A DNA stretch of 14,364 nt from JACQID01 sp035290885 (GCA_035290885.1 DATDTL010000083.1:1-14364); one strand, 5' to 3'. Counted from the first letter of the stretch, positions 1 to 6,637 are shown. The notes: generated by a model not told the origin, from the letters alone. A program made the numbers and translations.

Positions 1-111
1 GGTTAGTCTACCATGTTTGAACTGTGCTTACGACGGGAAGGAAACCCAAATGAACCCGCCCCGCAAAAATCGCAAAAGTGCTTTCTGGCATTTCCTTCTA
101 TTTTGGCAAAG

Positions 112-149
112 CCCGCCACTTTTTCACAATTTTCACCATCAGTGGCGGG
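112..149. repeat. perfect 9-bp inverted repeat downstream of EF-1A
   Basis: Arms CCCGCCACT (112-120) and AGTGGCGGG (141-149) are perfectly complementary and separated by a 20-base loop. The repeat lies about 45 bases beyond the EF-1A stop, after a T-rich tract. It could form a stem at the 3' end of the EF-1A transcript or be a protein-binding site. No T-run follows the stem, so it is not a bacterial-type terminator. The rest of 1-193 shows no gene: the frames close quickly on both strands and I see no tRNA or rRNA motif. Confidence 0.5.
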
Positions 150-162
150 ATGATTTACAGAC

Positions 163-188
163 GAAAGAAAATAAAAAAAGAAAAAGCA
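163..188 (-). terminator. T-rich archaeal terminator behind EF-1A
   Basis: Read on the minus strand, the bases just after the EF-1A stop are almost all T in several runs of three to seven. Archaeal RNA polymerase terminates at such oligo-T tracts without needing a hairpin. The position directly after a highly expressed gene fits. Confidence 0.65.
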
Positions 189-193
189 GCCGC

Positions 194-1462
194 TTACTCC
201 ACGACCGTGTCAATGCAGATTCCTGCGGCAACGGTCTGGCCCATGTCCCTTATGGCGAACCTAGCCATATCAGGCATCACGGACTGCTTCTCCACTATCA
301 TGGGCTTCAGGGGCTTGACCTTTATGATCGCGACGTCGCCGGTCTTGATGAAGTCAGGCTTTTCCTGCGCAACCGCGCCGGTCTTGGGGTCTATCTTCTT
401 GACGATTTCCAGTATCGTGCACGCGACCTGGGTCGTGTTGATATGGAACACCGGAGTGTAGCCCTTGCTCATGACGCTTGGATGGTTAAGCACGACTATC
501 TGGGCAGTGAATTCCTTGACGGGCTTTGCCGGGCTGTCAACGTGGCACGCGACATCGCCGCGCTTTATCGCCTGCTTGTCCACGCCCCTAACGCTAAAGC
601 CAATGTTGTCGCCGGGCTTGGCCTCGGTTACCTGCTCGTGATGCATCTCTATGCTCTTCACTTCGCCCTGCACACCCGAAGGCATGAACACGATCTTGTC
701 GTTGATCTTCAATATGCCGGTTTCAACCCTGCCTACAGGCACGACGCCTATTCCGCTTATGGAATACACGTCCTGCACAGGCAGCCTCAGGGGCTTGTCC
801 ACTGGCAGCTCGGGCAGCGTGAAGGTGTCCACGGCTTCAACGAGCGTTGGGCCTGTATACCAAGGCATATTGACGGACTTCTTGGCTATGTTGTCGCCCT
901 TGTAGCCAGAGGTAGGAACGAACTTGATATTGTCAACTTTGTAGCCTATGCCCTGAAGGAGCTTGACCACGGTTTCTTTCGTTGCCTTGAACTTGGCTTC
1001 CTCGTAGCCCATGGCATCCATCTTGTTTATTGCCACGACCATCTGGGGAACGCCCAGAACCTTGGCAAGATATGCATGCTCCTTGGTCTGGTCCTGTATG
1101 CCTTCCTTGGCAGAAACGACGAGTATTGCGCCGTCGGCTTGGGAAGTGCCTGTTATCATGTTCTTGACAAAGTCCCTGTGGCCGGGAGCGTCTATTATAG
1201 TGAAGTAATATTTTGGCGTGTCAAATCTCTGGTGCATTATGTCTATGGTGAGTCCTCTTTCCCTTTCTTCCTTGAGCCTGTCCATGACGAATGCGAACTC
1301 AAACGTTTCCTTCTTGAGCTCTTTTGCGGTTTCGAGGAGCTTCCTCATCACGTCCTCACGGACGTTGCCCGTGTCGTAAAGCAGCCTGCCTACAAGCGTG
1401 GATTTTCCGTGGTCTACATGACCTATCGTAATAAGATTCATATGCTGTTTCTTATCTGCCAT
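194..1462 (-). CDS. tuf: translation elongation factor EF-1A (archaeal EF-Tu)
   Basis: This 422-residue GTPase carries aminoacyl-tRNA to the ribosomal A site in the cytosol. The G-domain motifs are clear: P-loop GHVDHGKS (residues 14-21), the switch region RERGLTID (67-74), DAPGH (91-95) and NKMD (146-149). Domains 2 and 3 follow to the end. The switch wording and length match the archaeal/eukaryal EF-1A family rather than bacterial EF-Tu. The ATG start is fixed by a strong GGAGGT Shine-Dalgarno at 1470-1475, seven bases ahead. The gene stands alone here: no rpsJ or other ribosomal gene follows within 193 bases, although in many archaea rpsJ is adjacent. Identification is secure from the motifs; nothing in the protein looks damaged. 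Confidence 0.97.
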   Translation of the reverse strand: MADKKQHMNLITIGHVDHGKSTLVGRLLYDTGNVREDVMRKLLETAKELKKETFEFAFVMDRLKEERERGLTIDIMHQRFDTPKYYFTIIDAPGHRDFVKNMITGTSQADGAILVVSAKEGIQDQTKEHAYLAKVLGVPQMVVAINKMDAMGYEEAKFKATKETVVKLLQGIGYKVDNIKFVPTSGYKGDNIAKKSVNMPWYTGPTLVEAVDTFTLPELPVDKPLRLPVQDVYSISGIGVVPVGRVETGILKINDKIVFMPSGVQGEVKSIEMHHEQVTEAKPGDNIGFSVRGVDKQAIKRGDVACHVDSPAKPVKEFTAQIVVLNHPSVMSKGYTPVFHINTTQVACTILEIVKKIDPKTGAVAQEKPDFIKTGDVAIIKVKPLKPMIVEKQSVMPDMARFAIRDMGQTVAAGICIDTVVE

Positions 1463-1539
1463 TCAAACTACCTCCTTTGTACAATGCGCCGTGGCGCAGC
1501 ATGATAATGCTTATCTATTGTGCCGGCAAATCTTTTTAA
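1463..1539 (-). promoter_or_regulatory. EF-1A promoter and 5' leader
   Basis: On the minus strand a TATA-like TTAAAAAGA lies at 1539-1531, which puts the expected transcription start near 1510. A palindrome GATAA-TGC-TTATC (1503-1515) covers that point. A 14-bp inverted repeat TGCGCC-GT-GGCGCA (1485-1498) lies in the predicted leader, followed by the Shine-Dalgarno GGAGGT (1475-1470). The start site is inferred from TATA spacing. Either palindrome could be an operator, and the second could be a small leader stem. Confidence 0.55.
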
Positions 1540-1599
1540 CTTTAATGCAGGGGGCGAATTCATGCAAATCGCCAAATTAACACCTTTCAGTGCAAACCT

Positions 1600-1642
1600 C
1601 ATATACTTCTCTTCCCATCTTTTCACGGCGCTTTCGGAAAGA
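1600..1642 (-). repeat. 43-bp direct repeat, copy 1: orphan fragment of a rhomboid gene 3' end
   Basis: This stretch is identical over 43 bases to 2541-2583, inside the end of the rhomboid gene. On the minus strand it reads SESAVKRWEEKYM, the same as the rhomboid tail. Upstream of it in that frame a short segment still resembles the intact tail (ERYQYILS against EKREYPLS), and then an in-frame TAG closes the frame. After YM the intact gene has GLR and a stop; here a similar ending appears only if one T is removed. It is a gene remnant or a duplicated integration site, with no start or open frame of its own. The rest of 1540-1734 holds nothing else I can name. Confidence 0.8.
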
Positions 1643-1734
1643 ATGTACTGGTATCTTTCTTTGTTTTTTGGAGGCTAAAGTAGACGGGGAAAATGGCCCC
1701 CAAAACAACGCCGGTGGGGTATGACGGACATATC

Positions 1735-2171
1735 TTACGGGCTGCTATCCGAATCTTTCCTGAGAATAGCTGCCATCTCCGCAGGTGAAATAATTTTTAT
1801 CCCCATAAAATTCTTGATTCTTTGCAAGTCTTTATCTCCGGAAACTACATAATCCGCTTTTTGCCTTCAACCGCCGCTTCCAGAACTTTGTTGTCTGAAG
1901 GGTCTTCTTTAACGACATTAAATTTTTGTCTCGGTTCAACGACCTCCCCTTTCCATATTAAAAATGCAGTAAATATCTCAACATCCTGTCGTGGAGCGTG
2001 AAAATCTTCAAGCATAATGCGTTGGAATTCTTCCAATATTTCGAAAGATGTGATAATACGAACTTTTCTGTTCCTCCAGCTATCCAGAACGAATGCGGAA
2101 TTCCCGTTTGGCACTATGGTGCCGGAAACCAAGACGTTTGTGTCCGGCACGATTGCATGCACTTCAGGCAT
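1735..2171 (-). pseudogene. vapC: PIN-domain toxin (VapC type, COG1569-like), frameshifted
   Basis: PIN proteins of this type are Mg-dependent RNases that cleave RNA unless bound by their antitoxin. The first frame (from 2171 to a stop at 1845) shows PDTNVLVSG with the first catalytic Asp at residue 10, EILEEF near residue 44 and EDPSDNK near 89. It then ends early. In the next frame, bases 1863-1735 continue the family perfectly as ADYVVSGDKDLQRIKNFMGI and on through IISPAEMAAILRK to a stop at 1735. The break is at a run of five A (minus strand, 1862-1858); six would keep one frame. The premature product lacks the last acidic residue (SGDKDL). The ATG at 2171 overlaps the antitoxin stop by 8 bases and gives the usual short N-terminus; an ATG at 2204 is possible. 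The cause may be decay, a sequencing error or slippage. Confidence 0.8.
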
Positions 2172-2430
2172 TTCTTCTTGCGTCATGTACCGCTTTATTG
2201 ACATTCTTTTCAGTAATGCCCTTCTCCTTTCCGTATTTCCTCAGGTTGCCTATTGCCTTGTCAAATTCCTTCCACTTAGGCTGTTCAAGCTTCTTGAGTA
2301 TTATAGTATCTTTTATGCCCACGACTGCAAACTTGGAGCCTTCCCCGAGTTTCATCTTTTCTCGTAAATCCTGCGGTATCACTATCTGCCCCCTGCTTGA
2401 CATCTTTGTTACCTCAAACTCCTGTTCCAT
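2164..2430 (-). CDS. vapB: AbrB/SpoVT-family antitoxin (VapB type)
   Basis: This 88-residue protein begins with a SpoVT-AbrB swapped-hairpin DNA-binding domain: VTKMSSRGQIVIP (residues 7-19), DLREKMKLGEGSKF and DTIILKKLE follow by about residue 50. The C-terminal 40 residues are charged and helical, the usual toxin-binding part. Antitoxins of this class neutralise the adjacent PIN RNase and repress their own operon. The ATG at 2430 is preferred over the internal Met10 because VTK forms the first strand of the fold, and because a GGTGGTG ribosome-binding site sits three bases ahead at 2439-2433. It overlaps the toxin gene by 8 bases, as expected for a co-translated pair. A palindrome in the promoter fits self-repression. 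Confidence 0.88.
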   Translation of the reverse strand: MEQEFEVTKMSSRGQIVIPQDLREKMKLGEGSKFAVVGIKDTIILKKLEQPKWKEFDKAIGNLRKYGKEKGITEKNVNKAVHDARRNA

Positions 2431-2468
2431 GTCACCACCTATATAATCTTATTAGTAAGATTTATATA
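2431..2468 (-). promoter_or_regulatory. vapBC promoter with palindromic operator
   Basis: On the minus strand a TATATAAA box lies at 2468-2461. Just downstream, AATCTTA (2445-2451) and TAAGATT (2456-2462) form a perfect 7-bp inverted repeat with a 4-base spacer, touching the TATA box. The predicted start of transcription is near 2440, directly ahead of the GGTGGTG ribosome-binding site. A dimeric AbrB-type protein bound at this palindrome would block TBP/TFB, so it is a natural autoregulatory operator. Binding is inferred. Confidence 0.6.
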
Positions 2469-2528
2469 CTTTTCTTATTTAGTTGGCGATCAAAAAGTAC
2501 CGAAATATATTAATATGACGGGGCAAAA

Positions 2529-3146
2529 TTATCGCAACCCCATATACTTCTCTTCCCATCTTTTCACGGCGCTTTCGGAAAGAGGATATTCGCGCTTTTC
2601 CGCGGGTTCTTCCCGGAGGTATGCGCTGAAGAACAGCAGCGATACGGCCGCGCCAAAAAGCAGGCCGGCTATATGCGCGGCGTTTGCCGTGCCGGACGGC
2701 GCGAACATGCCGAGAAGGTCTATTGAGAGCCAGACGCCGGCTGCGGCAAGCATGGGCATAGGTATTCCCATGACCCATACGGCCATCCGCGGCCTCAATG
2801 CTGCCAGCGCGCCAAGGATGCCGAAAATCGCGCCGGATGCGCCGAGCGATGCTTCGTAGAAGAGCAGGGTCGCGAGGCTCGCAACTATGCCGGCAGAGAA
2901 GTAGATCAAGAGAAAACGCGCCCTGCCTATGATGCTTTCAAGTATAGTGCCGAACAGCAGGAGGGCGAACAGGTTCGATAGCAGATGCGTCAGGCTGCCG
3001 TGAAGAAATATAGAAGTCGCCAGTGTCCATGGCCGTTCTGCCACATCATATGAAACAAGCACGAAACTATCTGTAAATCCTTCAACGCTGATTTGAGCTA
3101 AGAATATGGCTACCATTATTGCAGACAGCTTGATGGAATCGTACAT
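2529..3146 (-). CDS. rhomboid-family intramembrane serine protease
   Basis: This 205-residue protein has about six hydrophobic segments and no signal peptide beyond the first. The rhomboid motifs are present: H54-LLSN58 with an upstream His49 in the second helix region, the catalytic serine motif G102-A-S104-G and the catalytic His158 in AAHIAG. Rhomboids cut transmembrane segments of other proteins within the lipid bilayer. The length matches the minimal six-helix form. After the last helix (about residue 176) comes a charged tail ending LSESAVKRWEEKYMGLR; the DNA for this tail is duplicated 0.9 kb away. The gene starts 6 bases after the stop of the Cas4-like gene, so the two are probably one transcript. 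The substrate is unknown. Confidence 0.9.
   Translation of the reverse strand: MYDSIKLSAIMVAIFLAQISVEGFTDSFVLVSYDVAERPWTLATSIFLHGSLTHLLSNLFALLLFGTILESIIGRARFLLIYFSAGIVASLATLLFYEASLGASGAIFGILGALAALRPRMAVWVMGIPMPMLAAAGVWLSIDLLGMFAPSGTANAAHIAGLLFGAAVSLLFFSAYLREEPAEKREYPLSESAVKRWEEKYMGLR
2541..2583 (-). repeat. 43-bp direct repeat, copy 2, inside the rhomboid 3' end
   Basis: Identical to 1600-1642 at every base, including synonymous positions. It encodes the LSESAVKRWEEKYM part of the rhomboid tail and ends four codons from the stop. The two copies bracket the vapBC pair (1735-2430), the layout seen when a cassette integrates at the 3' end of a gene and duplicates its target. Confidence 0.85.
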
Positions 3147-3152
3147 AAATAT

Positions 3153-3836
3153 CTAAGGCCATTCCTTCGATTTTGGCGTAGCCGAATAGCATTTGTCGTT
3201 GTATTCGCAGAACCTGCACATCCACAGGGTCTTGGCGCTTGAGCGCGCCTCGGGTATCGGCAGCACGTCGTTCACGAGGCACTTGTGAAGCGCCTTGAAC
3301 CTGTTTATCACGTCTTTGGCCTTGCCCTCGCCGTATTTAACCGGAAACCATTTCGTCTGCAGGTTTGTCTTGTCAACGTACAGGACTACGCCGTCGTGCA
3401 CCCCGAGGAAGTGCATGTAGAGCTGCAGCTGCGACTCGTGAGCCGGCGAGGCCTCGTTGACGTATCCTATGCTTTTTGTGGACTTGACCTCCACGAGCAG
3501 CTGGGTGCCGTCGGCCTTGAGCATTATCAGGTCGTCTATCCTGCCGGAAATCACGAAGCCGTCTATCTCTTCCTTGAACGGGAATTCTTCCTTCAGAAGC
3601 TCAACGTGCGGATTCTTGTCGCTTTTCAAGACTTTTGCGATGAAATCGTGCATGATGTTGCCAAGCTCGAAAATCTTTATCTGGGCGGGGGCAAATTCAA
3701 CCGGCTCCTTATAAGAGTACCAGACCTTGCGCAGGCAGGAGCCTATCTCGCTGGGGTAATACCGGCCTATGTCCTTCTTTTTCTGCTCCTTCTTGAAGAA
3801 AGCGTCTACCATGGCGTTGAAGTCGGGGGGGCGCAT
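3153..3836 (-). CDS. Cas4-like / RecB-family Fe-S exonuclease (PD-(D/E)XK)
   Basis: This 227-residue protein has the full layout of the Cas4/Dna2/AddB nuclease group. One Cys lies early (C34 in SCLRKVWY) and three lie at the C-terminus in C-x2-C-x5-C spacing (C207, C210, C216), enough to hold a 4Fe-4S cluster. Between them are GNIMHD (H63), GRIDD (D101), the E116-V-K118 pair of the nuclease core, and HESQLQLYMH (Q136, Q138, Y140). Such enzymes degrade or process DNA ends. No CRISPR array or other cas gene lies in the window, so a stand-alone DNA repair or recombination role is as likely as adaptation. No strong Shine-Dalgarno precedes the ATG. The rhomboid gene follows 6 bases after its stop. 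Confidence 0.88.
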   Translation of the reverse strand: MRPPDFNAMVDAFFKKEQKKKDIGRYYPSEIGSCLRKVWYSYKEPVEFAPAQIKIFELGNIMHDFIAKVLKSDKNPHVELLKEEFPFKEEIDGFVISGRIDDLIMLKADGTQLLVEVKSTKSIGYVNEASPAHESQLQLYMHFLGVHDGVVLYVDKTNLQTKWFPVKYGEGKAKDVINRFKALHKCLVNDVLPIPEARSSAKTLWMCRFCEYNDKCYSATPKSKEWP

Positions 3837-3886
3837 GAAATGCTTTGGGAGTATATTCTTAAGTAGTTCCTAAACTTTGTTTTTGC
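3837..3886. promoter_or_regulatory. short divergent promoter region
   Basis: Only 50 bases separate the divergent Cas4-like and GT2 genes. The AT-rich core TATATTCTTAAG (3852-3863) lies about 15-35 bases from both start codons. It could serve as the TATA element in either direction and would give leaderless or near-leaderless messages. There is no Shine-Dalgarno ahead of either gene. The assignment is by position and composition only. Confidence 0.35.
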
Positions 3887-4597
3887 ATGCAAGGCAGTCT
3901 GTCGGTCGTAATACCCGTTTACAACGAGGCTGCCGTGATAGAAGATGTCGTGAACTCGGCTTACCGTGAGATAATTAAAAAACACGGCAATGCTGAGCTT
4001 ATAGTCGCAGAAGACGGAAGCACAGACGGGACAAAGGAGATACTGAAAAAATTCTTGAGAGTGCCTGACATAAGCGTTTTCACAGGAGACGATAAGAAAG
4101 GCTATTTCAATGCGCTTAAAGGCGCGTTGCAGATACCGCAGACCGACTTTATATTCTACATGGATTCGGACGGCACTTTGGATCCGCGTGAGTTCTGGAA
4201 GCTGCAGGATGCCATCGGCTCGTGCGACATTGTGGCGGGAGTGCGGAAAAATAGAGACGATCCATTTTATAGAAAAGTGCTTTCTTCCGTATATAACGCG
4301 ATGGTAAGATTCATGTTTGGTCTGCCATTGTCGGACAGCAATTCTGGATTCAAACTGTTCCGCAGGGAATCTGTTGCCACGATATTACCGGAGATAAAGC
4401 ACATACCTTACGGGTTCTCGACCGAATTTCTGGCGAGAGCGAAGCGAAAGGGGCTCAATATATCGGCTGTGGAAATAATGCAATCAAAGCGAAAGGCAGG
4501 AAAAGCGGAGGACTTTCAACTACGAAAGATACCGAAAGTGGTTTACAGGCAACTGGATGGAATGCTGAAACTGAAAATGGAACTTCTCCGTTCATGA
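3887..4597 (+). CDS. GT2 glycosyltransferase, dolichyl-phosphate sugar synthase-like
   Basis: This 236-residue soluble protein is a GT-A fold family 2 glycosyltransferase. It shows the N-terminal nucleotide-binding strand SVVIPVYNE (residues 6-14), EDGSTDGT (42-49), the metal-binding D93-S-D95 and the acceptor-side motifs NSGFKLFRR and YGFSTEFLARAKRKG. These and the length match dolichyl-phosphate mannose or glucose synthases, which load a sugar from GDP- or UDP-sugar onto the lipid carrier at the inner face of the membrane. It has no C-terminal membrane helices, so it is the soluble DPM1-like form. The sugar cannot be read from the sequence. Its stop overlaps that of the convergent RGP-like gene by 6 bases (TCATGA). 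Confidence 0.88.
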   Translation: MQGSLSVVIPVYNEAAVIEDVVNSAYREIIKKHGNAELIVAEDGSTDGTKEILKKFLRVPDISVFTGDDKKGYFNALKGALQIPQTDFIFYMDSDGTLDPREFWKLQDAIGSCDIVAGVRKNRDDPFYRKVLSSVYNAMVRFMFGLPLSDSNSGFKLFRRESVATILPEIKHIPYGFSTEFLARAKRKGLNISAVEIMQSKRKAGKAEDFQLRKIPKVVYRQLDGMLKLKMELLRS

Positions 4598-5710
4598 CAA
4601 CTTCGTTACGCAATCAAGCCACAGCAGCATCTTCTTTCCCAGATACTGCAGGTAATCCGCGTTTATGAACGAGCCTTTCTCTGTGATCATGCGCTCGGCT
4701 ATCGCGCGGTATATATCAACATAACTCTTGGAATCGCATCGTACCGAGTCCGTTATCTTCCAGAGGTGCTCGTTTATTTCGAGTGCAGGCACTTCGGCAT
4801 TCAGGTCCTTGAATGTGCTCCTTGGTGCCTTGTTGTGGGCGCATAGTGGCATGCCCGTTATTATGTCGTCGTCCATGATGTCGCACGCCTTCTTGGCGAA
4901 CACGCCGGACCATATGTCGTCAAACCTGCCTATCTTCCAGGGGTTGTCGTCCATGGGAAGCTGGTAGAATGCAGGTATTATCTCGCGCTTGAAGGCAAGA
5001 TTCATGGAGCATACCGTGAGGTAATTGGACCTGTTGACAACGAAATTGCCGCGGAAGTCGGCAGGAACTGTCTTCACCACGGACTGACCGTTGAGGTCGC
5101 CTCCTGATAGTATCCGTATTGAATCCAAATCTGGTATCTCTGTCCAGAGACCTTGCGAGATGACAGCGTTCTTCACACTCTTTTCGGAAACGCCAATCGT
5201 TTCGTTTATGCACGAATAAGGATACCCCCTTGGATAGAGCATGTGGCGGGTGAAATTGTGGTGGAGCACGTTGACCCAGTTCTTGTCCGAGGAAAGCGAG
5301 GGCATTTTTCCGCGGAATCCGAGATTGGCCATGTGCGAGCCGAAATAGTCCGTGCCCCGCAGGGGCGCAGTGTCGTCGTCTATGAATATGCCGTAGTCGT
5401 ATCCTCCGGTCAGCATCCATAATAGCCCAAAAGATGTTTCGGCATGGGATTTCCTCGGTATGATGCCTTTGAAATCTCCTATACCGTTTTTTTCAAACCA
5501 TGCGTCCCTCAGCGACTGTCCCACGACTTCGCCCTGAACGCCTTCCTCGAAAAGCATTTTTTTCATGGCAGAAATGTCGCAGAAATCTTCTGTTACAAGC
5601 AGAAATCCAAGGCGCGAAACGTCAAAGCCACTCTCCCGTGCGTTCCGTAGGTAGTTTCTCACGATCCCGTAATTCCTTATGGTTGGAATTATGATGCATA
5701 TGTCTTTCAT
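4592..5710 (-). CDS. reversibly glycosylated polypeptide (RGP/GT75) family, UDP-sugar mutase-like
   Basis: Plant members interconvert UDP-arabinopyranose and UDP-arabinofuranose and are reversibly self-glycosylated. This 372-residue protein keeps the family landmarks in order: CIIIPTIRN (5-13), the DDD metal motif (111-113), PRGYPYS (160-166), SQGLWTEIPDLDS (185-197), SMNLAFKRE (235-243), GRFDDIWSG (261-269) and ITGMPLCAHNKAP (284-296). Arg161 in RGYPYS aligns, from memory of the Arabidopsis protein, with the Arg158 that carries the sugar. Its ATG overlaps the epimerase stop as ATGA, so the two are translationally coupled. There is no signal peptide or membrane segment, so it is cytosolic. 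Family membership is firm; the mutase reaction in this organism is inference. Confidence 0.85.
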   Translation of the reverse strand: MKDICIIIPTIRNYGIVRNYLRNARESGFDVSRLGFLLVTEDFCDISAMKKMLFEEGVQGEVVGQSLRDAWFEKNGIGDFKGIIPRKSHAETSFGLLWMLTGGYDYGIFIDDDTAPLRGTDYFGSHMANLGFRGKMPSLSSDKNWVNVLHHNFTRHMLYPRGYPYSCINETIGVSEKSVKNAVISQGLWTEIPDLDSIRILSGGDLNGQSVVKTVPADFRGNFVVNRSNYLTVCSMNLAFKREIIPAFYQLPMDDNPWKIGRFDDIWSGVFAKKACDIMDDDIITGMPLCAHNKAPRSTFKDLNAEVPALEINEHLWKITDSVRCDSKSYVDIYRAIAERMITEKGSFINADYLQYLGKKMLLWLDCVTKLS

Positions 5711-6603
5711 TTTTTCCCCTCAACAAGCCATCTCGTGCAATCCCTTACGGAATCCTCGGAACTGTACGCAGGTTTCCACAATAGCCGCCGCAATTTCTTT
5801 GTTTCAAGCATCATCACAGGTACATCCCCTTTCCATCCTGTAGTCCCTCCTCTATGATTGAATATTACGTTTTTGGCGCCCATTTCTGCCGCGACTATTG
5901 AAGCTATCTTGTTCACTTCAATACTGTCACTGCTGCCTGCATTGAATATGGAGAAACCTGTCGTCTTCCCGGCTACCAGAGTCGCAGTTATGCAATCGTT
6001 CACGTGCATGTAAGATTTTTTCTGCTTTCCGTTGCCAAGTATTTCCATCGTGATGCTGTTTTGCAGCAGCTTGTTCACGAAATCATATATAACGCCGTGG
6101 GTGGAGCGCGGGCCTACTACGTTGGCGTATCTCATTATCGTGGCACCGATCCCGTATGTTTCATGATACGCCTTTATCATGCTTTCGCAGGCCGCCTTGG
6201 TGGCGCCGTATATGCTAACGGGGGCAATAGGATGGTCCTCCCTCGTGGGCAGAGTAGCGTTTCCGTATACGGCAGAAGTTGATGCAAATATTATCTTCTT
6301 CACGTCGTTGACCCTGCATCCCTCCAGAACGTTGAAGGTCGCGGTCACGTTGTTGCGAAAGGACGCGTACGGGTTGGAACCGCTTGCTTTCACGTCGGGA
6401 TATGCGGCGAAATGATAAACCGTTTCCGCGCCACGGAAAACAGCGTCGGATTTATTGCATAAATCATGCCGCACGTATTTTATTTTTTCATTTCCGCGAT
6501 GTTTCGGTGGATTCTTGTCCACGATCGTGACATCGTCCGATGCCGCGAGATTCTCCGTGAGATGGGAACCTATGAATCCAGACCCGCCGGTCACGAGAAG
6601 CAT
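5707..6603 (-). CDS. NAD-dependent nucleotide-sugar epimerase (GalE-like, extended SDR)
   Basis: From the ATG at 6603 the protein has 298 residues and opens directly with the Rossmann strand and glycine motif MLLVTGGSGFIG (G6, G9, G12). It continues with D29 for NAD ribose binding, HFAAYPDV, the ASTSAVYG Ser/Thr motif (107-114) and the catalytic Y132-GAT-K136. Substrate-region landmarks such as RYANVVGPR follow. A start at 6690 would add 29 residues of no family character and overlap the divergent gene, so 6603 is preferred. Family members epimerise or reduce UDP-sugars; UDP-glucose/galactose or UDP-xylose/arabinose 4-epimerase activity is most likely. The specificity is not readable. The 4-base overlap with the RGP-like gene argues that its product feeds that enzyme. 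Confidence 0.87.
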   Translation of the reverse strand: MLLVTGGSGFIGSHLTENLAASDDVTIVDKNPPKHRGNEKIKYVRHDLCNKSDAVFRGAETVYHFAAYPDVKASGSNPYASFRNNVTATFNVLEGCRVNDVKKIIFASTSAVYGNATLPTREDHPIAPVSIYGATKAACESMIKAYHETYGIGATIMRYANVVGPRSTHGVIYDFVNKLLQNSITMEILGNGKQKKSYMHVNDCITATLVAGKTTGFSIFNAGSSDSIEVNKIASIVAAEMGAKNVIFNHRGGTTGWKGDVPVMMLETKKLRRLLWKPAYSSEDSVRDCTRWLVEGKK

Positions 6604-6637
6604 AATATTATATTTACCCGAAAGATAAAAAGGGATA
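6604..6637. promoter_or_regulatory. compact bidirectional promoter
   Basis: Only 34 bases separate the ATG of the epimerase (minus) and that of the YYY protein (plus). On the plus strand TTATATTTA (6608-6616) lies about 25 bases ahead of the ATG at 6638. On the minus strand CTTTTTATC (6633-6625) lies about 25 bases ahead of the ATG at 6603. Both spacings fit TATA boxes that direct leaderless transcription. Each TATA box falls in the other gene's start region, so the two promoters may compete. Confidence 0.5.

Noticed and set aside
1..60. Possible tRNA or the end of a gene at the left edge
   Set aside because: No T-loop or anticodon-arm pattern can be folded, and the frames on both strands close within a few codons, so nothing can be supported.
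17..1504. Long open frame on the plus strand covering the whole EF-1A region
   Set aside because: It is the antisense of EF-1A, whose motifs are unambiguous on the minus strand. Its translation has no family character and starts in the spacer.
1600..1680. Copy 1 of the 43-bp repeat as a small real gene
   Set aside because: The matching frame has an in-frame TAG just upstream and no start codon before the conserved part; it is a fragment.
2479..2778. Open frame of 99 codons overlapping the rhomboid gene
   Set aside because: It is out of frame with the rhomboid on the same strand, is rich in Arg as expected for a shadow, and has no recognisable start signal.
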